A stretch of 64,000 bases of DNA from Ramlibacter agri. Lineage in GTDB: Bacteria > Pseudomonadota > Gammaproteobacteria > Burkholderiales > Burkholderiaceae_C. Every line of letters starts with the position of its first letter. Position 1 is the stretch's first letter. The position numbers were made by a program, and so were the translations under genes. The stretch spans positions 1,178,001 through 1,242,000 of the forward strand of contig NZ_JABBFX010000002.1 in assembly GCF_012927085.1 (NCBI RefSeq), read 5' to 3'. Positions 38,724 through 48,359 of this stretch are shown piece after piece. The notes under the pieces are model-generated. The model ran no database searches and was not told the origin of the DNA. It saw only the letters and a program-made list of their open reading frames with translations.

Positions 38724-39278
38724 CTAGTTGCTTCCCTTGCCGGCGAGCCGGCCCACGGTCAGCGCCATGATGCGCAGGTCCATGCCGACGCTGTGTTCGC
38801 GCACGTAACGCAGGTCGAGGTCCCGCCGCTGCTCGGTCGTTGCCTCGGAGCGCAGCAGCGCCTGCGCCAGGCCGGTGATGCCCGGTCGCACGCTGCAGCG
38901 CAGGCGCCAGTCCTGCGGCGTGTACAGGGCACGCTGCGCTGGCACGTCCGGGCGCGGGCCGACCAGGCTCATGTCGCCCTTCAGCACGTTCAGCAGTTGC
39001 GGCAGTTCGTCCAGGCTGGTACGGCGGATGAAGCGGCCCACGCGGGTGATGCGCGGGTCGTTCGCCGACGTGTGGTACGGGCCGATCGCCGCCGCGTTCT
39101 TGACCATGCTGCGGAACTTGTAGATGCCGAACTCGCGCTCGCCCTGCCCCACCCGCTGCTGCTTGAACAGCACCGGCCAGCCGCTTTCCAGGGCCACGGC
39201 CAGCGCCACGAGCAGCAGCACCGGCGACAGCAGCACCAGCGCGATTGCGGCCAGCAGGACGTCCATGGCCCGCTTCAT
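38724..39278 (-). CDS. Small initiating sugar (phosphoglycosyl) transferase
   Basis: A 184-residue monotopic sugar-phosphate transferase of the PglC/WcaJ catalytic-core size. One N-terminal membrane segment ([20 protein letters not shown]) is followed by FKQQRVG, the catalytic YKFRSM region, [26 protein letters not shown] and the GITGLAQ stretch. It would transfer a sugar phosphate to undecaprenyl phosphate to begin the glycan, probably the product of the CapD-type enzyme. Its start overlaps the stop of the aldolase gene. Confidence 0.93.
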   Translation of the reverse strand: MKRAMDVLLAAIALVLLSPVLLLVALAVALESGWPVLFKQQRVGQGEREFGIYKFRSMVKNAAAIGPYHTSANDPRITRVGRFIRRTSLDELPQLLNVLKGDMSLVGPRPDVPAQRALYTPQDWRLRCSVRPGITGLAQALLRSEATTEQRRDLDLRYVREHSVGMDLRIMALTVGRLAGKGSN

Positions 39279-40081
39279 GCGCGCGCGGCGAGCTCGGTGG
39301 CGATGCGCGCGATGGTGGCGCGGACGCGTTCGGCGTCCGCCTGCACCTGCTGCGGGCTGCGGAGCGCCAGCTGCGCCTCGGCGCTGCGCAGCGCGGCCAC
39401 TTCGTCTTCGAACACCGCTTCCGCGTTGCCACCGTGGAAGGTGCGCGAGAGGATCACGGCGCCGGAGCCCAGGCGCAGGTGCTCGCCGAGCACGTCGCGC
39501 CCCGGCAGCAGGCCTTCGTCCACACGCGCGATGCCGCCGAAGCCGAAGCGCTTGCCGCGCGCCTGCGCGATGCGAGCCACGCGCTCCACCGCGCCTTCGG
39601 CCAGCGGCTGGAACATGAAGCGCTGGCCCAGCGAAAGGTGCAGGTCGTTGAGGCCGACATAGACCTCCTGCAGGCCAGCCAGGCCGGCCCAGTCTTCGAC
39701 GGTCGCAAGAGCACCGGCGGTCTCCAGCAGCGCCACTACTGGCGCGCGGCCATCGACGATCCGGATGAATTCGGCCAGCTCCGCCGCCTGCGTGAACATC
39801 GGCAGCATGACGCAATCGGCGCCCTGCGCCAGCACGCCGGCCACTTCGGCGGCGCTGCCGGCATGCAGGGGATTCACGCGCGCCATCAGGCGCGAGGCAC
39901 GCAAGGTGCGCTTCACGCGGCCCACGTCTTCCAGGCCATGCGTGCTGATGAAGGTGTTGCGGCCGGCCTGGCGCTCGGCCTTGCCTGTGCGCTCGAGGTC
40001 GACGAACAGCCGGAAGCCGCCCAACGCGTCGCAGCGTTGCGCAAACGCCGGATCGTTGGTGATCTGGATCAGCTCGAGCAT
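39275..40081 (-). CDS. HpcH/HpaI-type aldolase/lyase
   Basis: A 268-residue TIM-barrel protein of the HpcH/HpaI aldolase and citrate-lyase-beta-like family. Probable metal ligands are Glu120 (ALLETAGAL) and Asp146 (GLNDLHLSLG), with ARVNPLH and VMLPMFTQAAEL as typical strands. Such enzymes join or split pyruvate (or acetyl-CoA) and an aldehyde. In a surface glycan operon it could make or modify an unusual acidic sugar or acyl group; no substrate can be assigned. It lies 9 bases after the flippase gene, and its stop overlaps the next start. Confidence 0.8.
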   Translation of the reverse strand: MLELIQITNDPAFAQRCDALGGFRLFVDLERTGKAERQAGRNTFISTHGLEDVGRVKRTLRASRLMARVNPLHAGSAAEVAGVLAQGADCVMLPMFTQAAELAEFIRIVDGRAPVVALLETAGALATVEDWAGLAGLQEVYVGLNDLHLSLGQRFMFQPLAEGAVERVARIAQARGKRFGFGGIARVDEGLLPGRDVLGEHLRLGSGAVILSRTFHGGNAEAVFEDEVAALRSAEAQLALRSPQQVQADAERVRATIARIATELAARA

Positions 40082-40090
40082 GTGGCGGAA

Positions 40091-41548
40091 TTATCGCCGC
40101 AGGGATGCGCGCAGGTCCGGGCTCAGGGCGTAGCTGACGGCCAGCACCGCGACGCCGGCAACGACACCGGCAACGAGTTGCCAGGGCAGTTGCTCCGGCA
40201 CGCCAAGGATCTGGAACAGGATGTAGACCGCCAGCAGGCATACGCCGCCGACGACCAGCGCGCGCCAGGGCAGCCACAGCCGCAGGCCGCCACCGACGGC
40301 GCCCAGCGTGACGAGGCAGATGCCGGTGAACAGCACGTTGAGCCAGGCCATGAGCAGGCCGCCTTCGTGCGGCCCGTAGGCCAGCAGCAGGGCCAGCGCG
40401 AAGCCATAGGCGAAGACGGCGGCCCGCATGCGCTTCTGCGCGGCCAGGATGGTCAGCGCGATCGCGGTCAAGGCTTGCGGCAGCAGGCCCCAGGCGGCGA
40501 TGCGGCCCCAGGTCGCCACGTCCTGCAAGGCCTCGGGCTGCATGCGGCCCCAGCCGAACAGCAGCCGGGCCAGGGCCGGCGCCGCCACCACGAGCCCCGC
40601 CGCGCAGGCGCAGGCGAGCACCCAGGACAGCGCGAAGCCGCGCCGGATGACGCTGGCCGCCTGTTCGCGCGAGGACGCGCGCGCCAGCGCCGACGCAATC
40701 GGGCCCAGAGCCAGCGTGGCGACCAGCTGGATCGCCAGCATCAGGGGCAGCTCCGCGAGCTTCCAGCCGTAGTTGAACGTGGCCAGCGCGCCTGGCCCCT
40801 GGTCCGAGGCCAGCGAACGGGCGGCGAAGGGCAGCGCCAGCGGCAGGCCGGCAGCGGCGATGGCCCAGAACCAGATCGGCGTAGGCGGCAGGTCGGCGCC
40901 CTCCTCCTGCGGGATCGAGCGCGAGAAACGTCGGTTGCGCCAGGACAGCCATACCAGCCGCGCCAGCATGGCGGCCATCAGGCCCCAACCCAGCCGGTCG
41001 ACCGCCACCAGGGGCGCGCCGCTCACATGGCGCGCGACCAGGTACAGCGTGGCGATCAGGACGACGTTGACCACCAGGTTGGCGGCATAAAGCCCGAGGA
41101 AGTCGCGTTCGAACTGCAGCCGCGACGCCCACAGCGCCGCCAGCAGCGCGAAGGGCACGGCGCCGGCGCTCCACAGCAAGGCCCGCGCCGCGGGCGACAG
41201 CAGCTCGTTGGGCAGGCCGCCGGCCAGCCAGTCGACCGCCAGGCGGTTGGCAGCCGCCAGGGACGTGGCCGCCACGCAGCCCGCCAGCACCAGGCCGTGG
41301 CCGGCGCGGCGCTGGCTGGCGGCGATCTGGCCCTTGTTCAGGGTCGCCCAGGCCGGCAACAGCACGTAGGCCAGGCCGCCGCTGGCGAACACGCCCACCA
41401 GCCAGTCCGGCAGGGTCAGCATCAGGACGGCGACGTCGCCCAGGCCCGTGGCGCCGAAAGCCGCGGCCTGCGTCGTCTCGCGCAGCAGGCCCAGCAGGCG
41501 GCTCGCCAGCAGCAGGCAGAGGGAGAGAAGGCCGGCCTTGAGGAACAT
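40091..41548 (-). CDS. MurJ/MviN-like lipid-linked oligosaccharide flippase
   Basis: A 485-residue polytopic membrane protein with about 12-14 hydrophobic helices. The N-terminus ([19 protein letters not shown], then [15 protein letters not shown]) is a diverged form of the MurJ start. Because it opens the glycan operon and differs from housekeeping MurJ, it is probably the transporter for the lipid-linked glycan rather than lipid II. The first gene of the 16-gene minus-strand operon; the divergent lysS start is 94 bases away, so the operon promoter lies in that gap. Confidence 0.85.
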   Translation of the reverse strand: MFLKAGLLSLCLLLASRLLGLLRETTQAAAFGATGLGDVAVLMLTLPDWLVGVFASGGLAYVLLPAWATLNKGQIAASQRRAGHGLVLAGCVAATSLAAANRLAVDWLAGGLPNELLSPAARALLWSAGAVPFALLAALWASRLQFERDFLGLYAANLVVNVVLIATLYLVARHVSGAPLVAVDRLGWGLMAAMLARLVWLSWRNRRFSRSIPQEEGADLPPTPIWFWAIAAAGLPLALPFAARSLASDQGPGALATFNYGWKLAELPLMLAIQLVATLALGPIASALARASSREQAASVIRRGFALSWVLACACAAGLVVAAPALARLLFGWGRMQPEALQDVATWGRIAAWGLLPQALTAIALTILAAQKRMRAAVFAYGFALALLLAYGPHEGGLLMAWLNVLFTGICLVTLGAVGGGLRLWLPWRALVVGGVCLLAVYILFQILGVPEQLPWQLVAGVVAGVAVLAVSYALSPDLRASLRR

Positions 41549-41567
41549 GGGTGGGGATTATCGAGCT

Positions 41568-41584
41568 CGGCGAGCGACTCGCCG
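41568..41584. other. Hairpin in the lysS / glycan operon divergent promoter region
   Basis: CGGCGAG and CTCGCCG with a 3-base loop, in the 94-base gap between the divergent operon start and lysS. A TACAAT (41594-41599) just downstream on the plus strand could be the lysS -10 box. An operator role is possible but unproven. Confidence 0.35.
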
Positions 41585-41642
41585 GGCAAAAACTACAATG
41601 GAGGGTTCCGCCCACCCCGCGCCGGCACGTCCGGCTCCCAGC

Positions 41643-43169
41643 ATGTCCGAACAGCAAACCACCCCGCCCACCGACGAGAACCAGCTCATTGCGGAACGCC
41701 GCGAGAAGCTGAAAGCGCTGCGCGAGGCCCACAAACAGGGCGCGGGCCCGGCTTTCCCCAACGACTTCAAGCCGGGCGACCAGGCCGCCGCGCTGCACGG
41801 CGCCCACGGCGCCAAGGCCGCCGAGCAGCTGGAAGCTGAGGGCATGGTGGCCAAGGTGGCCGGTCGCATGATGCTCAAGCGCGTGATGGGCAAGGCCAGC
41901 TTCGCCACCCTGCAGGACGCCAGCGGCCGCGTCCAGATCTACGTGACGCGCGACGCGGTGGGCGAGGAAGCCTATGCCGATTTCAAGCGCTGGGACCTGG
42001 GTGACATCGTCGGCGCCGAGGGCAAGATGTTCAAGACGCGCACCGGCGAGCTGTCGCTGCACGCCACGTCGATCCGCCTGCTGACGAAGAGCCTGCGCCC
42101 GATGCCGGACAAGTTCCACGGCATGCAGGACCAGGAGCAGAAGTACCGCCAGCGCTACGTCGACCTGATGACGGACGAAGAAGCCCGCAAGCGCTTCATC
42201 GCGCGCAGCAAGGCGATCTCCGGCATCCGCGACTTCATGGTGCAGCACAACTTCCTGGAAGTGGAGACGCCCATGCTCCACCCGATTCCCGGCGGCGCCA
42301 ACGCCAAGCCCTTCATCACCCACCACAACGCGCTGGACCAGGAGATGTACCTGCGCATCGCGCCGGAGCTTTACCTGAAGCGGCTGCTGGTGGGCGGCTT
42401 CGAGCGGGTGTTCGAGATCAACCGGAACTTCCGCAACGAAGGCATCTCGGTGCGCCACAACCCCGAGTTCACGATGATGGAGTTCTACGCGGCCTACTGG
42501 AACTACCGCGACCTGATGGACTTCACCGAGGCGCTGGTGCGCGACGCCGCGCAGAAGGCCGTGGGCACGCTGCAGCTCACTTACGGCGGCAAGCCGGTGG
42601 ACCTGGCGCAGCCCTTCGAGCGCCTGACGATCCGCGAAGCGATCCTGAAGCACACCGAAGCCGGCGCGAACGTCGACGACCGCGACTGGCTGGTGCAGCA
42701 GCTGCGCAAGCTCGGGAAGTCCGAGGAGAAGGATCGCCTGTCCGGCCGCTCGCTGGCTTCGCTGCAGGTGATGTACTTCGAGGAGACGGTGGAGGAGAAG
42801 CTGTGGCAGCCGACCTTCATCATGGAGCACCCCACCGAGATCTCGCCGCTGGCGCGCGCCAACGATGAGCGCCCCGAAGTCACCGAGCGCTTCGAGCTGT
42901 ACATCACCGGCCGCGAGTTCGGCAACGGCTTCTCCGAGCTGAACGACGCCGAGGACCAGGCCGCGCGCTTCCAGGCGCAGGTGAGCGCCAAGGACGCCGG
43001 TGACGACGAAGCGATGTTCTTCGACCACGACTTCGTCCGGGCGCTGGAATACGGCATGCCGCCGGCCGGCGGCTGCGGCATCGGCATCGACCGCCTGATG
43101 ATGCTGCTGACGGACAGCAGCAGCATCCGCGACGTGATCCTGTTCCCGGCGCTGCGCCGCGAAGGCTGA
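41643..43169 (+). CDS. lysS: Lysyl-tRNA synthetase, class II
   Basis: A 508-residue class II synthetase. The N-terminal OB-fold anticodon-binding domain ([20 protein letters not shown]) is followed by the catalytic domain with motif 2 ([20 protein letters not shown]) and motif 3 ([13 protein letters not shown]). The ATG at 41643 gives a normal N-terminus; the upstream in-frame extension is not coding. It is divergent from the glycan operon and is followed at once by the third long-hairpin repeat. Confidence 0.97.
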   Translation: MSEQQTTPPTDENQLIAERREKLKALREAHKQGAGPAFPNDFKPGDQAAALHGAHGAKAAEQLEAEGMVAKVAGRMMLKRVMGKASFATLQDASGRVQIYVTRDAVGEEAYADFKRWDLGDIVGAEGKMFKTRTGELSLHATSIRLLTKSLRPMPDKFHGMQDQEQKYRQRYVDLMTDEEARKRFIARSKAISGIRDFMVQHNFLEVETPMLHPIPGGANAKPFITHHNALDQEMYLRIAPELYLKRLLVGGFERVFEINRNFRNEGISVRHNPEFTMMEFYAAYWNYRDLMDFTEALVRDAAQKAVGTLQLTYGGKPVDLAQPFERLTIREAILKHTEAGANVDDRDWLVQQLRKLGKSEEKDRLSGRSLASLQVMYFEETVEEKLWQPTFIMEHPTEISPLARANDERPEVTERFELYITGREFGNGFSELNDAEDQAARFQAQVSAKDAGDDEAMFFDHDFVRALEYGMPPAGGCGIGIDRLMMLLTDSSSIRDVILFPALRREG

Positions 43170-43173
43170 GGGG

Positions 43174-43304
43174 GAACTTCCGAACTTCCGAACTTCCGAA
43201 CTTCCGGGACGCAAAGGGCGCAAAAGGGCGCGAAGGACGCAAAAAACAGCTTTGAATTTTTTGCGCGTTTTGCGCCCTTTTGCGCCCTTTGCGTTCGGAA
43301 GTCC
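43174..43304. repeat. Long-hairpin intergenic repeat, copy 3 (lysS-nagZ)
   Basis: Starts with four exact tandem GAACTTCC units (43174-43205). A 23-bp perfect stem pairs 43209-43231 with 43272-43294, and the right end is CGGAAGTCC (43296-43304). It starts 4 bases after the lysS stop and lies between convergent genes. It uses GGGCGCAAA-type units in place of GACGCAAA but is clearly the same family as 13588-13706 and 23757-23888. Confidence 0.88.
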
Positions 43305-43312
43305 GGCTTCCT

Positions 43313-44401
43313 TCAGGGCAGCAGTTGCAGCGCCCGCATATACCGCGGCTCCGTCATCAAGGCGTCCCACGAAGACGGCGGCGTGACCGGCAGCAGGGCC
43401 AGGCGCCTCTGTTCGCTCACCTCGCTGGGCTGCCAATCGCCGGTTTCCTGCGCCTGCGCCAGGCCATCCAGCATCTCGTCGATCGCCGTGCCGCCCGGGC
43501 TGTTCACCGACTCGTTGCACAGCAGCACCATGTCGCAACCTGCTTCCAGCGCCACGACGGCAGCTTCGGTGTAAGTCACTTCGCGGCCGTCGACCTGGCG
43601 GGCGCCGGCCATGCTCAGGTCGTCGCTGAAGATCGCGCCGTCGAAATGCAGGCGCTCGCGCAGGATGCCGTTCAGCCAGCGATGCGAGAAGCCGGCTGGC
43701 CGGCCATCCACCCGCGGATAGATCACGTGGGCCGGCATCACGCTGGTCAGCGCCGTCGCCAGCCATTCGTAGGGCCGGGCGTCGTCGCCCAGTATCTCTT
43801 CCAGTTCGCGATCGTCCTCGGGAATCTCCAGGTGCGAATCCGCGCGCACGTAGCCATGCCCGGGGAAATGCTTGCCGCAGTTGGCCATGCCCGCCTGCAG
43901 CAGGCCCTGCATCAGGCAACGGGAAAGCGCGGTCACCACGCGCGAGTCGCGCTGGAAGGAGCGGTCGCCGATGACGGAGCTGGCGCCGAAGTCCAGGTCC
44001 AGCACCGGCGTGAAGCTGAAGTCCACGCCGCAGGCGCGCAGCTCCGCGCCCAGCACATAGCCGGCGGCGGTGGCCGCAGCCATGGCGTTCATCGCGCCGC
44101 TGCCTTCGCTGCCCTTCGCGTCCCGCATCCACTGCTCGCCGAAGGCGCGCATCGGCGCGAGGTGGGTGAAGCCGTCGGTGCGGAAGCGCTGCACGCGGCC
44201 GCCTTCGTGGTCCACGCAGATCAGCAGGTCGCCGCGGATGGACTTGATCTCGGCGCACAGTTCCGACAATTGTTCGCGGTCCTGCCAGTTGCGGCCGAAC
44301 AGGATCATGCCGCCCACCAGCGGGTGGGCCAGGCGGCGGCGGTCGGCGGCGCTCAGCGCCAGGCCGGCGACGTCGATGATCACGGGGGCGTGTTCGCTCA
44401 T
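43313..44401 (-). CDS. nagZ: Beta-N-acetylhexosaminidase of peptidoglycan recycling
   Basis: A 362-residue family 3 glycoside hydrolase that removes GlcNAc from imported muropeptides in the cytoplasm. The family motif [14 protein letters not shown] and the nucleophile region [10 protein letters not shown] are present, with [10 protein letters not shown] near the N-terminus. The ATG at 44401 overlaps the acpS stop; an upstream in-frame ATG lies inside acpS and is rejected. Last gene of the lepA-to-nagZ block. No signal peptide. Confidence 0.96.
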   Translation of the reverse strand: MSEHAPVIIDVAGLALSAADRRRLAHPLVGGMILFGRNWQDREQLSELCAEIKSIRGDLLICVDHEGGRVQRFRTDGFTHLAPMRAFGEQWMRDAKGSEGSGAMNAMAAATAAGYVLGAELRACGVDFSFTPVLDLDFGASSVIGDRSFQRDSRVVTALSRCLMQGLLQAGMANCGKHFPGHGYVRADSHLEIPEDDRELEEILGDDARPYEWLATALTSVMPAHVIYPRVDGRPAGFSHRWLNGILRERLHFDGAIFSDDLSMAGARQVDGREVTYTEAAVVALEAGCDMVLLCNESVNSPGGTAIDEMLDGLAQAQETGDWQPSEVSEQRRLALLPVTPPSSWDALMTEPRYMRALQLLP

Positions 44402-44799
44402 GGTTTCTCTTTCTGTTCGACGACCACGAAGCTGGCCGCGTAGTCGGTTTCGTCGGTGACGCTCACCATGGCCGTGAGGCCGCGCGCCTCGCACCAGTCC
44501 TTCAGGGCGCCATGCAGCACGATCACGGGCTTGCCGCTCGCCAGCTTGCCCACTTCGCAGTTGCGCCAGGTCATGGGCATGCGCATGCCCAGTCCCACGG
44601 CTTTGCTGAAAGCTTCCTTGGCCGAGAAACGGGTGGCCAGGTAGCGCACGCCGCGCTCGGGCCAGCGGGCGCTGCGGGCGCGCCAGGTGGCGAGCTCCGC
44701 TTCGCTCAGGATCTTCTGCGCGAAGCGGTCACCGTGCTTCGCCAGCGATTCCTTGATCCGGCGGACGTCGCAGATGTCGGTGCCGATGCCGTAGATCAC
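44398..44799 (-). CDS. acpS: Holo-[acyl-carrier-protein] synthase
   Basis: A 133-residue phosphopantetheinyl transferase that activates AcpP by attaching 4'-phosphopantetheine. The magnesium motif [12 protein letters not shown] and the second motif [15 protein letters not shown] are clear. Start and stop overlap pdxJ and nagZ (ATGA). Its substrate acpP is encoded about 13 kb away in the same window. Confidence 0.97.
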   Translation of the reverse strand: MIYGIGTDICDVRRIKESLAKHGDRFAQKILSEAELATWRARSARWPERGVRYLATRFSAKEAFSKAVGLGMRMPMTWRNCEVGKLASGKPVIVLHGALKDWCEARGLTAMVSVTDETDYAASFVVVEQKEKP

Positions 44800-45548
44800 T
44801 TGGCGGCGCCGCGCTCGATGGCTTGCAGGTACTGGCGCACCGTCTCGGCGTAGCCCAGCTCCAGCGCATCGGCAACCAGCGCGTGGCCGATCGAGACTTC
44901 CTGCAGGCCAGGCACGGCGCGGACGAAGTCCGGCAGGTTGTCGCGGCTCAGGTCGTGGCCGGCGTTCACGCCCAGGCCCGCGGCCAGCGCGGCGCGGGCG
45001 GCGGCGGCGAAGCGATCCAGCTCGCCCTGCTGGCGCGGCGTGCCCCAGGCTGCGGCATAGGGTTCGGTATAGAGCTCGATGCGGTCAGCGCCGACGGCCT
45101 TCGCCAGCGCCATCTGCTCGGGGTCGGCGTCCATGAACAGGCTGACGCGCACGCCCAGGGCCCTGGCTTCGGCGATCAGGGGGCGCACACGCCCGGCGTC
45201 CTGCTTCAGGTTCCAGCCGTGGTCGCTGGTGAACTGGCCTTCGCTGTCCGGCACGAAGGTCACCTGCTGCGGCTTCAGCTCGCGCACGAAGTCCATCAGG
45301 TTGTGGAAGGGGTTGCCCTCGATGTTGAACTCCGCCTGCGGCCAGGAGGTTTTCAGCAGCACGTGCAGCTCGCGCACGTCATCGGCGCGGATGTGGCGGG
45401 CGTCGGGCCGCGGGTGCACGGTGATGCCGTGCGCGCCGGCCTCCAGGCACAGCTGCGCGGCGCGCGTGACGCTGGGGATGCCCAGGTGGCGCGTGTTGCG
45501 CACCAGGGCGACCTTGTTGACGTTGACGGAAAGCGCTGTAAGCATCAT
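44796..45548 (-). CDS. pdxJ: Pyridoxine 5'-phosphate synthase
   Basis: A 250-residue TIM-barrel enzyme that closes the pyridoxine ring from 1-deoxyxylulose 5-phosphate and 3-amino-2-oxopropyl phosphate. [15 protein letters not shown] at the N-terminus, HPRPDARHI, and GVNAGHDLS are characteristic. Two ATG codons start the frame; the second gives the same core. It lies 55 bases after recO and overlaps acpS. Confidence 0.96.
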   Translation of the reverse strand: MMLTALSVNVNKVALVRNTRHLGIPSVTRAAQLCLEAGAHGITVHPRPDARHIRADDVRELHVLLKTSWPQAEFNIEGNPFHNLMDFVRELKPQQVTFVPDSEGQFTSDHGWNLKQDAGRVRPLIAEARALGVRVSLFMDADPEQMALAKAVGADRIELYTEPYAAAWGTPRQQGELDRFAAAARAALAAGLGVNAGHDLSRDNLPDFVRAVPGLQEVSIGHALVADALELGYAETVRQYLQAIERGAAK

Positions 45549-45603
45549 GAGGCCTCAATGCTACGCATTGTGGCGCGAAGCCCTTCGGGCGGCCGTGCTG
45601 GCT

Positions 45604-46350
45604 TCATAAGGCCTGGAGGTCGATCATCAGCTGGCGGGTGCGCAGCGTGGCGACGCCGCAATGGTAGTGGAGGAGCGCGCGCAGCTGCGTCTTCAGCTCG
45701 CCGGCATGGGCGGCCAGCTGCAAGGTCGCGTTGAAGGGCGCCGGGTCGTCCAGGGCCGCCTGCAGGGCCCGCCACTGGGCGCCGGTGAGGCTGCCGCGGC
45801 TGTCCGGGTCGAAGTTCTCCACCAGGCCGCCTTCGGGCCTCAGGCTGTAGCGCTGGTCGTCCGCTAGAGGTGCCAGGGTGAGCGTCTGCAGGTCCAGGGT
45901 CGGCAGCAGGCCGATCTCGCGCAGCAGCAGCAGTTCGAAGGCGCGCAGGGCCGGCTGCAGGGCGTGTTCCGTGCCCTCGCCCGCCAGCACCCGCACGGTG
46001 GCGGCGTAGGCGTCGAACAGCGCCGGATGGGGGTCGTCACGCGCCAGCAGGCGCAGCAGCAGCTCGTTGAGGTAGTAACCGGACAGCAGCTGGTCGCCGG
46101 AGGGCATGACCTGCCCGCCCAGCCACTCGGCCGACTTCAGGGTGCGGATCTCGGCGTCGCCGCCGAAGGCCACGTGCAACGGCTGCATGGGCAGCAGCAC
46201 GGGCCGGAAACTGGAGCTGGGCTTCTTGACGCCCCTGGCCACCACGGCGATGCGGCCGAAGTGCCGCGTGAAGAGGTCGAGGATGAGGCTCGACTCGCTC
46301 CAGTCGTAGCGGTGCAGGACGAAGGCGGGTTCGTCCGCGATGCGCTTCAT
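45604..46350 (-). CDS. recO: DNA repair protein RecO
   Basis: A 248-residue recombination mediator that helps load RecA with RecR. It has an N-terminal OB fold ([21 protein letters not shown]) and a helical C-terminal domain ([20 protein letters not shown]). No zinc-binding cysteine set is visible, in line with many proteobacterial RecO proteins. Its ATG overlaps the era stop (ATGA). The rnc-era-recO order is strongly conserved. Confidence 0.94.
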   Translation of the reverse strand: MKRIADEPAFVLHRYDWSESSLILDLFTRHFGRIAVVARGVKKPSSSFRPVLLPMQPLHVAFGGDAEIRTLKSAEWLGGQVMPSGDQLLSGYYLNELLLRLLARDDPHPALFDAYAATVRVLAGEGTEHALQPALRAFELLLLREIGLLPTLDLQTLTLAPLADDQRYSLRPEGGLVENFDPDSRGSLTGAQWRALQAALDDPAPFNATLQLAAHAGELKTQLRALLHYHCGVATLRTRQLMIDLQAL

Positions 46351-47288
46351 TCGTAGCCGAAGCTGCGCACGCGGGCCTCGTCGTCCGCCCAGCCGGTGCG
46401 TACCTTCACGAAGGTCTGCAGGAACACCTTGGCTTCCATCAGCCTTTCCAGCTCCTGGCGGGCCTCGGTGCCGATGCGCTTCAGCTTTTCGCCACCCTCG
46501 CCGATGATCATCGACTTGTGGCTGTCACGCTCCACCACGATGGTCGCGGCGATGCGCACCATGCGCCCGAACTTGGGGCTGGGCTCTTCCTCGAACTTGT
46601 CGATGATGACGGTGGAGGTGTAGGGCAGCTCCTCGCCGGTCAGGCGGAACAGCTTCTCGCGGATCATCTCGCCGGCCAGGAAGCGCTCGCTGCGGTCGGT
46701 GAGTTCGTCCTCGCCGTACCACCAGGGCTGCTCGGGCAGGTACCTGGAGCAGACTTCCAGCAGGCGCTCGATGTCCTTGCCGTTCTTGGCCGACATCGGC
46801 ATGAACTCGGCGAACGGGTGCCGCTCCTGCATGTCGCGCAGCCAGGGCGCCAGCTCCGAGCGGCGGTGCACCTCGTCCAGCTTGTTCGCCACCAGGATGG
46901 CCGGGATGCCCGCTTTCAGCAGCGCCAGCACCTTGGCATCGGCCAGCGTGAAGTTGCCCGCCTCGACGACGAACAGCACCACGTCGACGTCGCCCACCAC
47001 GCCGGTCACCGCCTTGTTCAGGGAGCGGTTCAGCGCCGAACTGTGCTTGGTCTGGAAGCCGGGCGTGTCGACGAAGACGTACTGCGTCTGGCCCTGCGTG
47101 CGCACGCCGGTAATGCGGTGGCGCGTGGTCTGCGCCTTGCGCGAAGTGATGCTGATCTTCTGGCCCACCAGGGCGTTCAGCAGCGTCGACTTGCCCACGT
47201 TGGGCTTGCCGACGATCGCCACCAGGCCACAGCGCTGCCCCGCGCCCGCGCTATCGGGGGCGCTCGTTGTTTCGCCTTGCTCGCTCAT
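46347..47288 (-). CDS. era: Ribosome assembly GTPase Era
   Basis: A 313-residue protein with an N-terminal GTPase domain ([25 protein letters not shown]) and a C-terminal KH domain (near [20 protein letters not shown]) that binds the 3' end of 16S rRNA. The ATG at 47288 overlaps the rnc stop; the longer frame into rnc is rejected. The first 18 residues are a non-conserved acidic tail. Confidence 0.97.
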   Translation of the reverse strand: MSEQGETTSAPDSAGAGQRCGLVAIVGKPNVGKSTLLNALVGQKISITSRKAQTTRHRITGVRTQGQTQYVFVDTPGFQTKHSSALNRSLNKAVTGVVGDVDVVLFVVEAGNFTLADAKVLALLKAGIPAILVANKLDEVHRRSELAPWLRDMQERHPFAEFMPMSAKNGKDIERLLEVCSRYLPEQPWWYGEDELTDRSERFLAGEMIREKLFRLTGEELPYTSTVIIDKFEEEPSPKFGRMVRIAATIVVERDSHKSMIIGEGGEKLKRIGTEARQELERLMEAKVFLQTFVKVRTGWADDEARVRSFGYE

Positions 47289-47974
47289 TTCAGCCTTGAT
47301 TTCAATGCCAGCAGCATGGCCGCCGCGGCCGCCTGTTCGCCGGCCCGGCGCGAGGCTCCGATGCCGCGTTCGACCAGCCCCAGTTCGCCCACCTCGCACT
47401 CTACGTCGAATGTCTGCTTGTGGGCAGCGCCCAGCGTGCCGACCACGCGATAGACGGGCAGATGCATCTTGTGGCCCTGCAGCAGTTCCTGCAGCTCGGT
47501 CTTGGCGTCCTTGGCCGCGATGGCGATGGAGGGCTTCAGCTCGACGTCCTGGAACAGGCGCCGCACCAGCGCTTCGGCCGCGGCGTAGCCCGCGTCCAGG
47601 TAGACGGCGCCGATGATGGCCTCCAGGGCGTCGGCCAGGATGGACGGCCGCTTGTAGCCGCCGGACTTGGCTTCGCCCTCCCCCAGCTTCAGCAGCTGCG
47701 GCAGGCCCAGGCCCAGCGCCAGCTGGTGCAGAGGCTCCTGCTTGACCAGGGAAGCACGCACCTTGCTCAGGTCGCCCTCGGGCAGCGACTGCAGGCTTTC
47801 GTAAAGCAGGGAAGCGACCGCGAGGTTGAGGACGGAATCGCCCAGGAACTCCAGCCGCTCGTTGTGCTCGGCCGAAAAGCTCCGGTGGGTCAGGGCCCGC
47901 GCCAGCAGCCGCGGGTTGGAAAATTGGTGCTGCAGGCGCCCCTGCAGCGCCGGCAGCGAATCGGGCTCGGGCAA
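47285..47974 (-). CDS. rnc: Ribonuclease III
   Basis: A 229-residue double-strand-specific ribonuclease. The catalytic motif [13 protein letters not shown] is near residue 40 and the C-terminal dsRNA-binding domain ends near residue 227 ([15 protein letters not shown]). The only start giving a normal N-terminus is TTG at 47974, 2 bases after the previous stop, so initiation is unusual and probably coupled to the upstream gene. It overlaps era by 4 bases. Confidence 0.95.
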   Translation of the reverse strand: MPEPDSLPALQGRLQHQFSNPRLLARALTHRSFSAEHNERLEFLGDSVLNLAVASLLYESLQSLPEGDLSKVRASLVKQEPLHQLALGLGLPQLLKLGEGEAKSGGYKRPSILADALEAIIGAVYLDAGYAAAEALVRRLFQDVELKPSIAIAAKDAKTELQELLQGHKMHLPVYRVVGTLGAAHKQTFDVECEVGELGLVERGIGASRRAGEQAAAAAMLLALKSRLK

Positions 47975-47976
47975 GG

Positions 47977-48333
47977 TCAGCGGCCGGGCTTCGAGGTGCC
48001 CCGGTACTTCAGGACCATGTAGGCCGGGCCGAACATGTGGAATTCCTTGTCGTAGGCGAAGGACACCTGGATCTCGTCGCCGACCTTGGTGATCTCCAGG
48101 TCGTCGCCCTTGATGGACGTGATGCTGTCGACGTCCGCCGCCTTGTCGAAGATCTTGCGCACTTCGATGACCGTGGAGCCTTCCTTGGCCTTGTTGATCG
48201 CCTTCAGCGCCGCCTGGTACTCCACCACCGTCGGGAATGCCTGCGCCGCGAGCAGGCCCACGCCCGCCAGCACGGCGATGATGAAGATCAGCGTAAAAAA
48301 GGAGATGCCCCTCTGCCTAGCTTTGCCTGCCAT
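47977..48333 (-). CDS. DUF4845 single-pass membrane protein
   Basis: A 118-residue protein with one N-terminal membrane helix ([24 protein letters not shown]), preceded by a short basic tail (KARQRG), and a small soluble domain. This matches the DUF4845 proteins found between lepB and rnc in beta-proteobacteria. The helix and preceding residues resemble a prepilin-like start, but no cleavage site is evident. Function unknown. It lies 26 bases after lepB and 2 bases before rnc. Confidence 0.88.
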   Translation of the reverse strand: MAGKARQRGISFFTLIFIIAVLAGVGLLAAQAFPTVVEYQAALKAINKAKEGSTVIEVRKIFDKAADVDSITSIKGDDLEITKVGDEIQVSFAYDKEFHMFGPAYMVLKYRGTSKPGR

Positions 48334-48359
48334 TGCTCACCCTCTCCAACGTGTCTTGA

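Noticed and set aside
38724..44258. Minus-strand open frame of 1844 codons spanning several genes and repeat copy 3
   Set aside because: It joins the true sugar transferase frame to shadow sequence and even runs through an intergenic repeat; only the last 184 codons are real.
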